This document shows positions 27,074 through 36,299 of a stretch of 59,863 bases of DNA, piece after piece. The translations under genes and the position numbers were made by a program. The stretch is from the NCBI GenBank assembly GCA_937929805.1, contig CALFUT010000039.1, positions 1 to 59,863 on the forward strand, given 5' to 3'. How positions within the stretch are numbered: position 1 is the first letter of the stretch; each line of letters opens with the position of its first letter. The DNA comes from an uncultured Pirellulaceae bacterium (lineage in GTDB: Bacteria; Planctomycetota; Planctomycetia; Pirellulales; Pirellulaceae). A model generated the notes under the pieces. It ran no database searches. It was not told the origin of the DNA and saw only the letters and a program-made list of their open reading frames with translations.

Positions 27074-28207
27074 CTACCAACTTGGGTATCGGTAGTCAGG
27101 ATTATCTGGATCGAAATCGGCGTCTTTCAAACCGACGTTTAAATTCATATCCGTATAGTAGAACTTCTCCATCAATGGAGGTTCTTCGTCGGGTGATGCG
27201 GGCCACGAGTAGCCTTCGTAACCGATCGGGATTTTCCGTTCATTGTCCACGTAAATCTTGGCTAGGTGGAACTGAAAAACTTCTTTTTCCTGTTCATGTT
27301 TGATTTCGATTAGTGTGCATGGACGTCCCTCAACCTTCACGCCCTGAGTGACATTCACCAAACAATCTTCGTCGTCGCGATCACAACAGCCGATCTCGTA
27401 CATCTTTCCGATTAAGTTTCGGAAACCGATGTCCCAAATCGGATACTTGCTTCCACGCATCGCCAGTGGCCCATCGGGCGTCAGATGCATTCGCTTGACC
27501 CGCAGAAAACCGGACGCGGCATGAGCCACCAGCTTGCCGTCATTCTGACCTTCGACCCAAATTACCTCCTGCCCAACCAAAGAGCGTGGCGACAGGAATT
27601 CCAGATACACGCCAAACGGTTTTGATTCACCGTCTTTCTCATGAGCATGCCGAATTTTGGCTCGCATTCGGCGCTCTTTGTCTAACCTTCCGTGTAGAAA
27701 GACTTGGCTGGTAATCACGCACGAGTAATCGTCAATGCGCTGGTCAATTTCATCCATGGACAGCTTGGCCACCGCCAAAACCGGATCAAGCGGATGCTCG
27801 GCTGCCTCGACCAAGGGCTGACTGATCAGATCTTCAATCATGACCGGTCCATCAACTGCGGGCACCTCTGCCTCGGTCAGATTCGGATCTTGAACCGGAT
27901 CAATCAACTCATTCAACGGAACAGCAGCCTCGGCAGTCGCAGCGCCAACGACCTCAACGTCGTTCTCCGGTTCAACTTCGGCCGGTTGAATATGAACCGT
28001 ATGACTTTCGACGGCGTCTTCCGGGGGACTCTGCATGAACCAGATCAGCAGAACACCGCCCAGCAGCGACAACGACAAAGCCAGAATCACTCGACGTCGG
28101 GAGATCCGTCGCTTTCGCAACTGAGCTTGCCAATCAACCGGCTTTTCACCGTTCCCGCTAGCGCCATCGGGCGAATCGGTCTTCGATATATGTTCGGGGC
28201 GGTTCAT
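27074..28207 (-). CDS. DUF1571 protein with N-terminal membrane anchor
   Basis: The 377-residue protein has a cytoplasmic basic N-terminus (RKRRISRRR), one membrane span (ILALSLSLLGGVLLIWF), an acidic Glu/Val/Pro-rich linker, and a C-terminal domain of about 230 residues matching DUF1571 as I recall it (YSCVITSQVFLHGRL, VYLEFLSPRSLVGQEVIW, LTPDGPLAMRGSKYP, DPDNPDYRYPSW). The cell-surface domain may bind a lipid or wall component, but no activity is known to me. A CC pair and further Cys (GCCDRDDEDC) could form disulfides. It is upstream of mobA on the same strand with 4 bp spacing. Confidence 0.8.
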   Translation of the reverse strand: MNRPEHISKTDSPDGASGNGEKPVDWQAQLRKRRISRRRVILALSLSLLGGVLLIWFMQSPPEDAVESHTVHIQPAEVEPENDVEVVGAATAEAAVPLNELIDPVQDPNLTEAEVPAVDGPVMIEDLISQPLVEAAEHPLDPVLAVAKLSMDEIDQRIDDYSCVITSQVFLHGRLDKERRMRAKIRHAHEKDGESKPFGVYLEFLSPRSLVGQEVIWVEGQNDGKLVAHAASGFLRVKRMHLTPDGPLAMRGSKYPIWDIGFRNLIGKMYEIGCCDRDDEDCLVNVTQGVKVEGRPCTLIEIKHEQEKEVFQFHLAKIYVDNERKIPIGYEGYSWPASPDEEPPLMEKFYYTDMNLNVGLKDADFDPDNPDYRYPSW

Positions 28208-28306
28208 AAAACTGAGCGTTCAAGGCTGCAAATATTTTGATTGACTGAAGCACCTAGCGAATGAAGTCCCACTTCACTCGACAACGACCACACGGAAACA
28301 AATGAT

Positions 28307-28789
28307 CTATCGAGCTGCAAACTGTTCCGCGTATTGCAGCACCCAAGCGTCGATCCGTTTCTCGAATTCAGTTTGATCACAACCAAGCACATCGTCAAAG
28401 TGATTCCAAGTAAACATTTCCTTGTCTCGAATCGTGCCTTTGCCTGCGATATTAACCACATTGAACTCATTTTGCGGGCGAACCGTCAGTTCGATGCGGC
28501 TGAAAAATGAACCAGCTTTCCCGTCGGGGCCTCGTTGCAGATCGTTTCTGGATACCGCACCTCCCCAGCCACGACTACCGTAAATCGTTTCGTACTCAAA
28601 GCCCGGGAAATGATTGGCCAATCGTTTCAAGCACTGCTCAATGTGATCGGACAAGTGCAAACGAAAGGCGGTGTGCGCGGTCCGGATTTCCTCCGCACTC
28701 AAAGCTTCCTTTTTTGCCGCCGCGTTGCGAGACTGGCTAAGCTGCTGACCACGCTGGATCGCTTTTTCAAGTTCGTTGTCAAAATCCAT
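28307..28789 (-). CDS. Conserved protein of unknown function (160 aa)
   Basis: No named family is recognised. The protein is soluble, has an N-terminal helical, charged region (ELEKAIQRGQQLSQSR, LHLSDHIEQCLKRLANHF) and a C-terminal beta-rich part (IELTVRPQNEFNVVNIAGKG). It ends with a helix (KRIDAWVLQYAEQF). Codon use and the clean length support a real gene. It lies between tex and the DUF1571 gene on the same strand. Confidence 0.7.
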   Translation of the reverse strand: MDFDNELEKAIQRGQQLSQSRNAAAKKEALSAEEIRTAHTAFRLHLSDHIEQCLKRLANHFPGFEYETIYGSRGWGGAVSRNDLQRGPDGKAGSFFSRIELTVRPQNEFNVVNIAGKGTIRDKEMFTWNHFDDVLGCDQTEFEKRIDAWVLQYAEQFAAR

Positions 28790-28940
28790 GTTCGTGTTGA
28801 AAATCGCGAGAAATGATTTGCAAGCGATGAATGCAAAAATGGGGTAAGCAAAGAGTTGATGAGAAGCTTGCCTGTTTTTTGCAAATCAATTTTGTTGCAA
28901 GTGAAAAATCATGACGTACCAAGTCACGCCGGGGGACGCT

Positions 28941-31900
28941 CTAGTCTTTCTTTTCGTCCTTCTCAGGCTTTTTAGAAACAAACTGCGCCAGATCGGAGAA
29001 CGATCGCATGGGCTCTTTTCCCTTCAACATGTTGTCAGTAATTGGTTTGACTGGCTTCGGCTTAGCGTTTCGCCGCGGCCCGCCGGAACGCTGACCACGT
29101 TGCTGCCGAGCCCCGCTGCCTCGGTTGTCACCACGTTTTCCACCACCTTGACGACCAGCAGGACGGCTTCGTCGACCGCCACCTTCGCCAGCATCTGACC
29201 GTTTTCGTCCACCACGTTGCGGTTTCTTTGTTCCCGGCCGAATCGCTGTTAGCTTGACACGTCGTCGGTCGGAATCAACTTCAGCAACCCAAACGCGAAG
29301 AACTTGGCCGATCGAATAATGGTCATGAGGGTCGCGAATGAAGTTGTGAGACAACTGACTGACATGCACCAAGCAACTTTCGCCCAAGCCAATGTCGACG
29401 AAAACGCCAAAATCAACCACGTTGACGACCTGAGCATCCAGCTGCATCTCGGGCTTTAAATCGTCCGCCTTGATAATCCCCGTCCGGAAAGCTGGACGGC
29501 TCAAGCGATCGCGAGGATCCCAGTTTGGCTTTTTCAAAGCCAGCACAATATCTTTCAGCAACAACTCGCCCGTGGAATGTTCCTTGGCCAACGCTTCGAT
29601 ATCAAGCTGATTCAAGCGAGCAACCGCATCCCGCCGAGCAGCCGCTGCTTCTGGCGAGATTCTGGCACGAGCCGGTCGTTGCGGCTTCGTCGGTGATTCA
29701 GCAGCCGCATCGCTGTCAGAAGAGTTGCTACTGGAATCTTTAGCGACCGCATCGGCCTCGACGGCCACCTCAGCATCAGACGCGGAGGCTGAAGTCGATT
29801 CTGCTTCCGCCTCCGCTGGCTTCTCCTCCTCAACCGGAGTCTCTGAACTAGGCTGTGCGCCCGCAGCGGGATCCCTCGAAGACGGTTCTGTCGCATCGTC
29901 GTTCGCAGAAGCAACGACTGCGTCCGAAGTATCTGCTGACGCTTGATCTGCAGTCGTCGCGGGAGCTTCTGCGGTTGAAGACGTATCAACTTCGGCGTTT
30001 GAAGACGGTTCCTCCTGCGCGGCCGGTGCCGTTTCTACGCCGGCTTCCGAGTCGTCCACTTTCTCAGCAACAGGGAACAATTGCTCCGCCGTGACGCCCG
30101 CTTTTTGCATCAACTGCTCTGCCACGGAATAGCTTTCGGGATGGATGGCCGTCACATCCAGCGAAGCATCGCCTTCATGGATCCGCAGGAAACCGGCCGC
30201 TTGCAAAAACGTTGCATCACCGAAGCCGTTCACTTCACGTAACTGTTGGCGTGACTTAAAAGGCCCGTTCTCTTTTCGATATTCGTAGACTCTCTGCGCC
30301 GTCAGTGCGTTGAGTCCGGAAACGTACTTGAGCAATGCCGGACTGGCAGAGTTCACGTTCACGCCCACGCGATTGACGCAAAACTGAACGACATCATCCA
30401 ACGACTCGGACAAATGCCGGGCCTTCACGTCATGCTGATACATTCCGACGCCGATATTGGCGGGGCTGATCTTTACCAGTTCCGACAACGGATCTTGCAG
30501 CCGACGCCCAATCGATACCGCACTGCGAATCGAGGGCGAAGCATCAGGCAATTCTTCCCGCCCGATTTCACTGGTCGAGTAAATACTGGCTCCGGCCTCG
30601 TTGACGATCACGTATCGAACGTCCGATTTGCCGCCAAGGTTTTCGCTCAGCACATCTGAAACCATTTGCTCAACGTGCCGACACGCCGTGCCGTTGCCAA
30701 TCGCAATCACGTCCACTTGATGTTGCTTGGCCCACTCGGCGATCTTCTGCTGGCTCTCTGCGATCCGCGTTTTATTCCCAACCACGAAGACGTGACCAGA
30801 ATCAATCAGACTACCACCGCCATCAAGAACCGCGACCGAGCATCCGCGTTTAAAACCGGGGTCAATCGCCAAAATTCGGCAGTCTCGAATTGGCGGCTGC
30901 AACAGCAGGCTTCTTAGATTGTTGGCGAAGACATCAACTGCATGAGCCTCTGCGGTTTCCGTCAGTTCCCGACGTATTTCCCGTTCAATACTTGGCAACA
31001 GCACACGCCCAACCGCTTCGGTTGCGCATTTGCCCAGAAATTCCGAAAACGCATGCCCCTCGGGCACAAGCAAATCAACTGCGGTCTTATTTAGTTGGGC
31101 AGCATCCGTCTCGATTCGGACTTTCAACCTACCTGATCGCTCGCCGCGATTGATACCAAGCATTTTATAGTGCGGCAGCTGTCGCAGAGCATGCCGAAAA
31201 CCTTGGTAATCTTTGAATGGATCGTCGACCTTCTTTTTTTTCTTCTTCTTTTTCTTTTTCTTCTTCAAAGGTGATTCAACGTTCGAAACCGCCGCAGCTG
31301 CCGCAGTCGCATCGGACGCGGCAGCAAACAACTTGGCCACCTCCTCCACATCGTCTGGTTTTTGGTCAGACGTCTTTCCGTCGGCAGCGGTCTCGCCAGA
31401 CGCGTCGGCGCTGGCAGCCAAATCACTGGAGCCGCTTGCTGTAGCTGCGGCCGTTGGTTCCGAAGCCTGTTCGGCGTCGGCCGATTCGTTGTTCGATTCA
31501 CTTGCTACTTCGTCATTCGCCGCGCCAGCATCTGTATCCAGCGCACTTTCAGCGGCGGCGGAATCCGCTGCTGGAGCCGGAGAAGACTCACCCGTTTCAG
31601 CCGGTTCACTAGGCGTTGATCCAGCCACCGCCTGCGCGGTCTCCGACGACACGTCTTCTGATTTGACTTCTGAATCCGCTTCTGAGTTTTCCTCCAAATC
31701 TTTCTCTGACTCTGATTCGCCAGCCTCAACAGGAGCCTCGATCAACTGAGTGCTGATCTGCCCTGTCGCCCACACGGTCTTGCGAAGCTCGTTTCGTAAC
31801 TCACGATTCTCGCCAAACTTTTCAACCAGCAAATCCGTGACGCCTTTAAACACGTCATCCACGGAACTCAAGCCCTTGTCGACTCGCACGAACTTTGCTG

Positions 31901-32324
31901 CCAGTTCGCTCAGGTCTTCAGAGGCCGACGCGCCAGAGAGAACGTCTTCGGCCAGCGGTTCTAAGCCCTGCTGACGCGCCGTTGCAGAACGGGTTTGCTT
32001 GCGAGCTTTAAACGGGCGGTAAAGATCTTCCAGCGTTCGGCTAGAGGCCGTTTTCTCGATGTGTGATTTCAGCTCGTCGGTCAACTGCCCTTGAGATTCG
32101 ATTGACTTGAGCACGAACGCTTTCCGTTCGGCCAAGGCTCGCAGCTGAGCAATTTTTTGCTTGACCGCGAGAACCTGATTCTCGTTCAGTCCGCCCGTCT
32201 CGTCTTTTCGAAACCGCGTGATGAAGGGAATCGTGTTCCCATCATCAAGTAGCGCGACAGTCTGAGCCAGCTTTTCCGGCGGAAGTTTCAAATCCCGCGC
32301 AACGATCGCAAGGTCAATATTCAT
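28941..32324 (-). CDS. tex: Tex-family RNA-binding protein with two large low-complexity insertions
   Basis: Tex proteins bind nucleic acid and affect transcription. This one has 1127 residues against about 720-780 usual. The order is: N-terminal Tex helices (1-198), an acidic Ala/Ser/Glu-rich insertion (~199-353), 12 consecutive Lys (354-365), the rest of the Tex core with a YqgF-like RNase H fold (ILAIDPGFKRGCSVAVLDGG), helix-hairpin-helix repeats (VNVNSASPALLKYVSGL, LREVNGFGDATF), a second Glu/Ala/Ser-rich insertion (~765-905), the S1 domain (VVNVVDFGVFVDIG) and an Arg/Gly-rich tail. The conserved blocks are intact, so it should be functional. The S1 domain and basic tail bind RNA. Confidence 0.93.
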   Translation of the reverse strand: MNIDLAIVARDLKLPPEKLAQTVALLDDGNTIPFITRFRKDETGGLNENQVLAVKQKIAQLRALAERKAFVLKSIESQGQLTDELKSHIEKTASSRTLEDLYRPFKARKQTRSATARQQGLEPLAEDVLSGASASEDLSELAAKFVRVDKGLSSVDDVFKGVTDLLVEKFGENRELRNELRKTVWATGQISTQLIEAPVEAGESESEKDLEENSEADSEVKSEDVSSETAQAVAGSTPSEPAETGESSPAPAADSAAAESALDTDAGAANDEVASESNNESADAEQASEPTAAATASGSSDLAASADASGETAADGKTSDQKPDDVEEVAKLFAAASDATAAAAAVSNVESPLKKKKKKKKKKKKVDDPFKDYQGFRHALRQLPHYKMLGINRGERSGRLKVRIETDAAQLNKTAVDLLVPEGHAFSEFLGKCATEAVGRVLLPSIEREIRRELTETAEAHAVDVFANNLRSLLLQPPIRDCRILAIDPGFKRGCSVAVLDGGGSLIDSGHVFVVGNKTRIAESQQKIAEWAKQHQVDVIAIGNGTACRHVEQMVSDVLSENLGGKSDVRYVIVNEAGASIYSTSEIGREELPDASPSIRSAVSIGRRLQDPLSELVKISPANIGVGMYQHDVKARHLSESLDDVVQFCVNRVGVNVNSASPALLKYVSGLNALTAQRVYEYRKENGPFKSRQQLREVNGFGDATFLQAAGFLRIHEGDASLDVTAIHPESYSVAEQLMQKAGVTAEQLFPVAEKVDDSEAGVETAPAAQEEPSSNAEVDTSSTAEAPATTADQASADTSDAVVASANDDATEPSSRDPAAGAQPSSETPVEEEKPAEAEAESTSASASDAEVAVEADAVAKDSSSNSSDSDAAAESPTKPQRPARARISPEAAAARRDAVARLNQLDIEALAKEHSTGELLLKDIVLALKKPNWDPRDRLSRPAFRTGIIKADDLKPEMQLDAQVVNVVDFGVFVDIGLGESCLVHVSQLSHNFIRDPHDHYSIGQVLRVWVAEVDSDRRRVKLTAIRPGTKKPQRGGRKRSDAGEGGGRRSRPAGRQGGGKRGDNRGSGARQQRGQRSGGPRRNAKPKPVKPITDNMLKGKEPMRSFSDLAQFVSKKPEKDEKKD

Positions 32325-32696
32325 ATGGATTCTGTATTGAGGGCAATCCGGACGGATTCACGATCTGCCGGAGTAGACATTTCGCGATTGAACCCGCCAA
32401 TCACCCTCAGGTTGACAAGGAAGGGTCGTGGGCGTCGTAGAGTCAGGATTTTATCACGCTAGAAATTGGTTTGAACAGGGCCGTCCGGCCCCTTATCCAG
32501 ATCGGTTTGCATTCAGCATAAAGCACATAACCCCACTATTTCGGCCAGCCATAAACCGAATCGAAGTGAATCCAGCCACCCAAAACGAATGTTTCGCGGA
32601 TATAACCCAGCATAACCAACACTCAATCGGGTACGTGGCGTCGTTACCTCCTCTTCCTAACCCAACACGCCTGCTTCGTCCTTTCCCAAATCACTC
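32325..32696. other. Divergent spacer between tex and the flippase gene
   Basis: The 372-bp stretch must hold the promoters of both divergent genes. A TTGACA at 32412-32417 is visible but has no good -10 partner at the right distance. No gene or repeat is seen. Confidence 0.5.
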
Positions 32697-34253
32697 ATGC
32701 CAACGGCTCAGCAAAATCCACCCGACAAGGTGCCCGCCCCGACTCCTGACGGGCACGGGAAGCCTGAGCGTACGGCGTCCGACAAGCTGGATCAGTTGTC
32801 AGACTCAATCGCATCTGGCGTTGTGTTTGCAATCCTTTTGACCGTTGGTCAACGAGTCGTCGGCTTCATTCGCGGCATCTTGTTCTGCCGAATCATGTCC
32901 GACCAAGAATTGGGACAATGGTCGATGATCTGGAGCTTCCTGATGCTGCTGGCTCCTTTGGCAGTGCTTGGCTTGCCCGGTTGCTTTAGTCGTTACACAG
33001 AGTTCTATCGCCATCGAGGCCAACTGCGAACGTTCATCCAACGGATTGCGGTGATTTCATTGGCACTGACGATGGGGTTGGTCTCGGCCATGATCATGTT
33101 TCCAGAAAGAGTTTCTTGTCTGATCTTCCGAGACCCTTCGCATGTCACGATCGTGTTGTCATTGGCGATTTCGCTTGGCGTCGTATCGGCATCCAATTTC
33201 CTGTCCAGCCTGCTCGAGTCACTTCGTCAGGTGCGGGCTGTGACCGCGATGCGATTCATTACAGGCATGGCGTTCGCGGTTGTCGGCACAGCCATGATCG
33301 CACTGTCAACAAACCGTTCGGCCGCCGCCACATTGGCTTATGGGATCAGCTGTATCCTCGGTGCGATTCCCGCGATCTGGTTTCTTTGTAAATATCGAAA
33401 CTGCATTGTTGATGAAACTGACTCAGAGAAACTTCTGCACTCAACGATGTGGAAAAAAATTGCCCCCTTCGCGGCGTGGCTGTGGGTCTCCAACCTGTTC
33501 CACAACCTGTTTGAAGTTTCTGATCGCTACATGCTAATCCATTGGTCCGAAACCACTGCCGACATCGCACAAGGCTTCGTAGGCCAGTATCACAGCGGGC
33601 GAGTCGTACCATTGCTGCTGATCAGCGTTGCCAGCGTGGTGGGCGGTCTGTTGCTACCCTACATGAGCGCCGCGTGGGAAAAAGGGGAACGCGACAACGC
33701 GTGCCGGCAATCGAACTGGTCGGTTAAACTGCTGGGACTCGCGTTCACCGCTGGCGGACTGGTCGTTCTTTTCCTGTCCCCGATTTTGTTCGAAGGAATC
33801 TTTCAGGGGAAGTACGACGATGGACTGCAGGTACTACCGTTGACGTTGGTCTACTGCATCTGGTTCGGACTGGCGACCGTGGCACAAAACTACTTGTGGG
33901 TTGCTGAAAAAGGAAGCTGGGCCGCCATCGCTATCGCCATGGGCTTGGGATCCAACATCATGCTAAACATGCTGCTGATCCCTACTTATGGTCTCGAGGG
34001 AGCGGTGATCGCCACCGCGATGGGCAACGCGTTCAACCTGACCATCCTCTACCTATTCAACAACCGACAGGGCTGCCATACCGACCTTGGTACTTGGTTG
34101 ATATCGGGGATGCCACTGCTGCTGCTACTGCCGTTAGCAATCTCAGCTTCCGCCTTTACCGTCGTCGCCATTGCTGCGATTACAACAGGGTTGATCTTTA
34201 CTGTCGACGAGAAGCGTGACGTAATAGAATTGGCGAGTAAACTACGAAGGTAA
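32697..34253 (+). CDS. Polysaccharide flippase / MATE-like membrane protein (Wzx type)
   Basis: The 518-residue protein has a polar N-terminal tail of about 40 residues and then some 12-14 hydrophobic segments, starting with VVFAILLTVGQRVVGFIRGIL and continuing through TFIQRIAVISLALTMGL and LLPLTLVYCIWFGLATV to the end. This layout and the GQWSMIWSFLMLLAPLAVLG region fit the polysaccharide-transporter branch of the MOP superfamily, which flips lipid-linked sugars. No glycosyltransferase is adjacent, so the substrate is unknown. It is convergent with the SpoU gene. Confidence 0.85.
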   Translation: MPTAQQNPPDKVPAPTPDGHGKPERTASDKLDQLSDSIASGVVFAILLTVGQRVVGFIRGILFCRIMSDQELGQWSMIWSFLMLLAPLAVLGLPGCFSRYTEFYRHRGQLRTFIQRIAVISLALTMGLVSAMIMFPERVSCLIFRDPSHVTIVLSLAISLGVVSASNFLSSLLESLRQVRAVTAMRFITGMAFAVVGTAMIALSTNRSAAATLAYGISCILGAIPAIWFLCKYRNCIVDETDSEKLLHSTMWKKIAPFAAWLWVSNLFHNLFEVSDRYMLIHWSETTADIAQGFVGQYHSGRVVPLLLISVASVVGGLLLPYMSAAWEKGERDNACRQSNWSVKLLGLAFTAGGLVVLFLSPILFEGIFQGKYDDGLQVLPLTLVYCIWFGLATVAQNYLWVAEKGSWAAIAIAMGLGSNIMLNMLLIPTYGLEGAVIATAMGNAFNLTILYLFNNRQGCHTDLGTWLISGMPLLLLLPLAISASAFTVVAIAAITTGLIFTVDEKRDVIELASKLRR

Positions 34254-34279
34254 TTGTTGCTCCACCCAAAGAATGCTCG

Positions 34280-34828
34280 TCACCCGCGAGGGAATTGCTT
34301 GCAGTATTCGTAGACCGCCATCGTCGTTGCCGTTACGACATTCAAGCTATAAGGAAGCCCGTAGACCGGCAACTCAACAACATCGTCCAAAACGGCCAAC
34401 TGATCGTCAGCGATTCCCAAACGTTCATGCCCGATCACCAACGCCGTCCGGCGTGGAAATGAGTATCCGTGAATCAACGTTGAGCGATCGGTCTGCTCAA
34501 GACCAACAAGCCGATAGCCGTCCGATCGCAGCTTCTTGAGCACGGGCAACAATGAACGTCGACGCTCGATCGGAACATGACTCATTGCATCACGCGCAAT
34601 CACCGGATCGATCTTTCCGTTCCCAGCGGCAATTATTTTCTCCACCGCACAGCAGCCAGCCAACCGCACAATACGAGAAAGATTGACGTTGCTCTTGAAG
34701 TCGGGGCAAACCAGCACCAATTCGCGTGGACGGTCGAGCGGCGAAAATTCACCATGACGCGTTTGCTCGGTCGGGATCGCACCTTCCGATGGAACAGAAT
34801 CTTGATCGCTTTGACTCGAATTAGACAT
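34280..34828 (-). CDS. SpoU/TrmH-family RNA 2'-O-methyltransferase
   Basis: The 182-residue protein has the SPOUT signatures: NVNLSRIVRLAGCCAV (motif 1), ALVIGHERLGI (motif 2) and LPVYGLPYSLNVVTATTMAVYEY (motif 3, with the knot). An acidic, Ser-rich N-terminal tail precedes the domain. No separate RNA-binding domain is present, as in TrmL-like members. It probably methylates the ribose of a tRNA or rRNA residue, but the target cannot be told from the sequence. Confidence 0.88.
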   Translation of the reverse strand: MSNSSQSDQDSVPSEGAIPTEQTRHGEFSPLDRPRELVLVCPDFKSNVNLSRIVRLAGCCAVEKIIAAGNGKIDPVIARDAMSHVPIERRRSLLPVLKKLRSDGYRLVGLEQTDRSTLIHGYSFPRRTALVIGHERLGIADDQLAVLDDVVELPVYGLPYSLNVVTATTMAVYEYCKQFPRG

Positions 34829-35318
34829 GAGGATAGTCGGCTGGATGCGGGTGGCGAGTGAAGCTGTTTGCGAACATCACCCCATCCAAGTGTTCGCAGA
34901 TATCGCGAGTCGTCCCCTAATCCATCGCTCCGATAACGATCGGCGCGACATGCATGCCAAGTGAGCTCAGGGAGCAATTTTTTATAGGCCAGCAGGGCCA
35001 ACAGGTGATCAATTGAACCTTCTGCAAAACCCAAGGGCTCAGAACTTCGCAAAAACCAAATTGACGTTCTTCAAGTTTCACATTTTTCCGGCCCTTGGGC
35101 AACCGTGGCATCACTTGGCTAATTCAACATGAGACTCGCTCAAGCAAACGCAAAAAAATCATGCGAATCGAGGTCCAGCTTTGCACCACGAGAACTTTCT
35201 GACGCAAACAAAAAAGAAAACGCAGATAATGCGGTCTGTCTTATCAAGCGGTTCCAAGCCATAATCGATTGCTCCATGTATGCGTCTCCGACGCGCCGAC
35301 TGCGAGGGGATTTACCTG
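34829..35318. other. 490-bp spacer without a recognised gene
   Basis: It lies between the SpoU gene and the RDD gene, which are transcribed divergently. Short open frames have no start signal or family feature. A small GCTC/GAGC hairpin followed by six T near 34966-34985 is too weak to call. Confidence 0.5.
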
Positions 35319-36299
35319 ATGGCGAGCGTCAACCTGAATTCACAACAAAAGCCAACGCGTGTTTCGTCCTTGCCATCTCCGCCAGCAGTGGCCTCTGCCT
35401 TGGACACAGCCACTCGGGTGATGACGCCGGAGAACATTGCGTTCGAGTACCAACTGGCCGGTCCTTTTCGACGCATTGTCGCCTACGTCGCTGATATCCT
35501 GATCTCGCTGGTTGGGTTCGGAATCGCGGCCTTCGCCGTTTGGATGGGATTTCTATTCCTGTTTGAGAATACATTCGTGGGGGACGAGCTTTGGGGCTTG
35601 CTTGCCTTTATGACCTTGGTGTCGTGGTTCCTGATCTATTGGTTTTACGGAGCGGTTGCTGAGACCTATATGAACGGCCAGACGTTTGGCAAAAAAATCT
35701 GCGGCTTGCGTGTCATGACAGTCGACGGTCACGCGATCGATGGCGTCCAAGCGACACTTAGAAACTTTTTCCGACTGTTGGACATGGCTCCTGTCGCCAG
35801 CATTCCCACCATGTTGGGTTCCGTGTCTGACGACTTCGGGTTGATAACTCCGACATGCCTGATCGGCTTGATCGCGATGACCATCAACAAACGCTACCAG
35901 CGGATCGGAGACATGGTCGCTGGCACGATGGTGATTCACGAGGAACCGCGTTCGTTTACCAAGCTGGCCGAGTTTTCTGATCCTCGAGTCGCTTCACTGG
36001 CGGAGCTGATTCCCCCAACCTTTGTCGTCTCGGCCAAACTTTCGCGAGCGATATCCGAATACGTCGACAGCCGAGCAAAACTAGCGCCGCAACGAGCAAA
36101 CGAAATCGCTGTCCACGTGGCTCAGCCGCTGCTACAGCGGTTTGGAATTCCAACCAACACCGATGCCGACCTGTTCGTGTGTGCGTTGTACTTCCGCACC
36201 TTTGCGGGCCAACCTTCGGATGAAGAAACTGCCTCCGAACCAGTCGCTCAAGCGTTCCCGGCAAAAACGGTGGTCATCACGGCGGAGGACGCACAATGA
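35319..36299 (+). CDS. RDD family membrane protein
   Basis: The 326-residue protein has the RDD domain at about 45-205: FRRIVAYVADILISLVGFG, a second span (LLAFMTLVSWFLIYWF) and TFGKKICGLRVMTVDG, followed by a soluble C-terminal part. ATG 35319 is preferred to ATG 35280 because GAGGGG lies about 9 bases before it. The stop overlaps the next start (ATGA at 36296-36299), so translation is coupled with the SpoIIM gene. RDD and SpoIIM proteins recur together with MoxR/DUF58 genes in many phyla. The role is unknown, probably in membrane assembly or transport. Confidence 0.88.
   Translation: MASVNLNSQQKPTRVSSLPSPPAVASALDTATRVMTPENIAFEYQLAGPFRRIVAYVADILISLVGFGIAAFAVWMGFLFLFENTFVGDELWGLLAFMTLVSWFLIYWFYGAVAETYMNGQTFGKKICGLRVMTVDGHAIDGVQATLRNFFRLLDMAPVASIPTMLGSVSDDFGLITPTCLIGLIAMTINKRYQRIGDMVAGTMVIHEEPRSFTKLAEFSDPRVASLAELIPPTFVVSAKLSRAISEYVDSRAKLAPQRANEIAVHVAQPLLQRFGIPTNTDADLFVCALYFRTFAGQPSDEETASEPVAQAFPAKTVVITAEDAQ

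Noticed and set aside
31213-31749. Plus-strand Ser/Ala-rich 178-codon frame
   Set aside because: It is the complement of the low-complexity part of tex; its Phe run mirrors the Lys run. No independent start signal.
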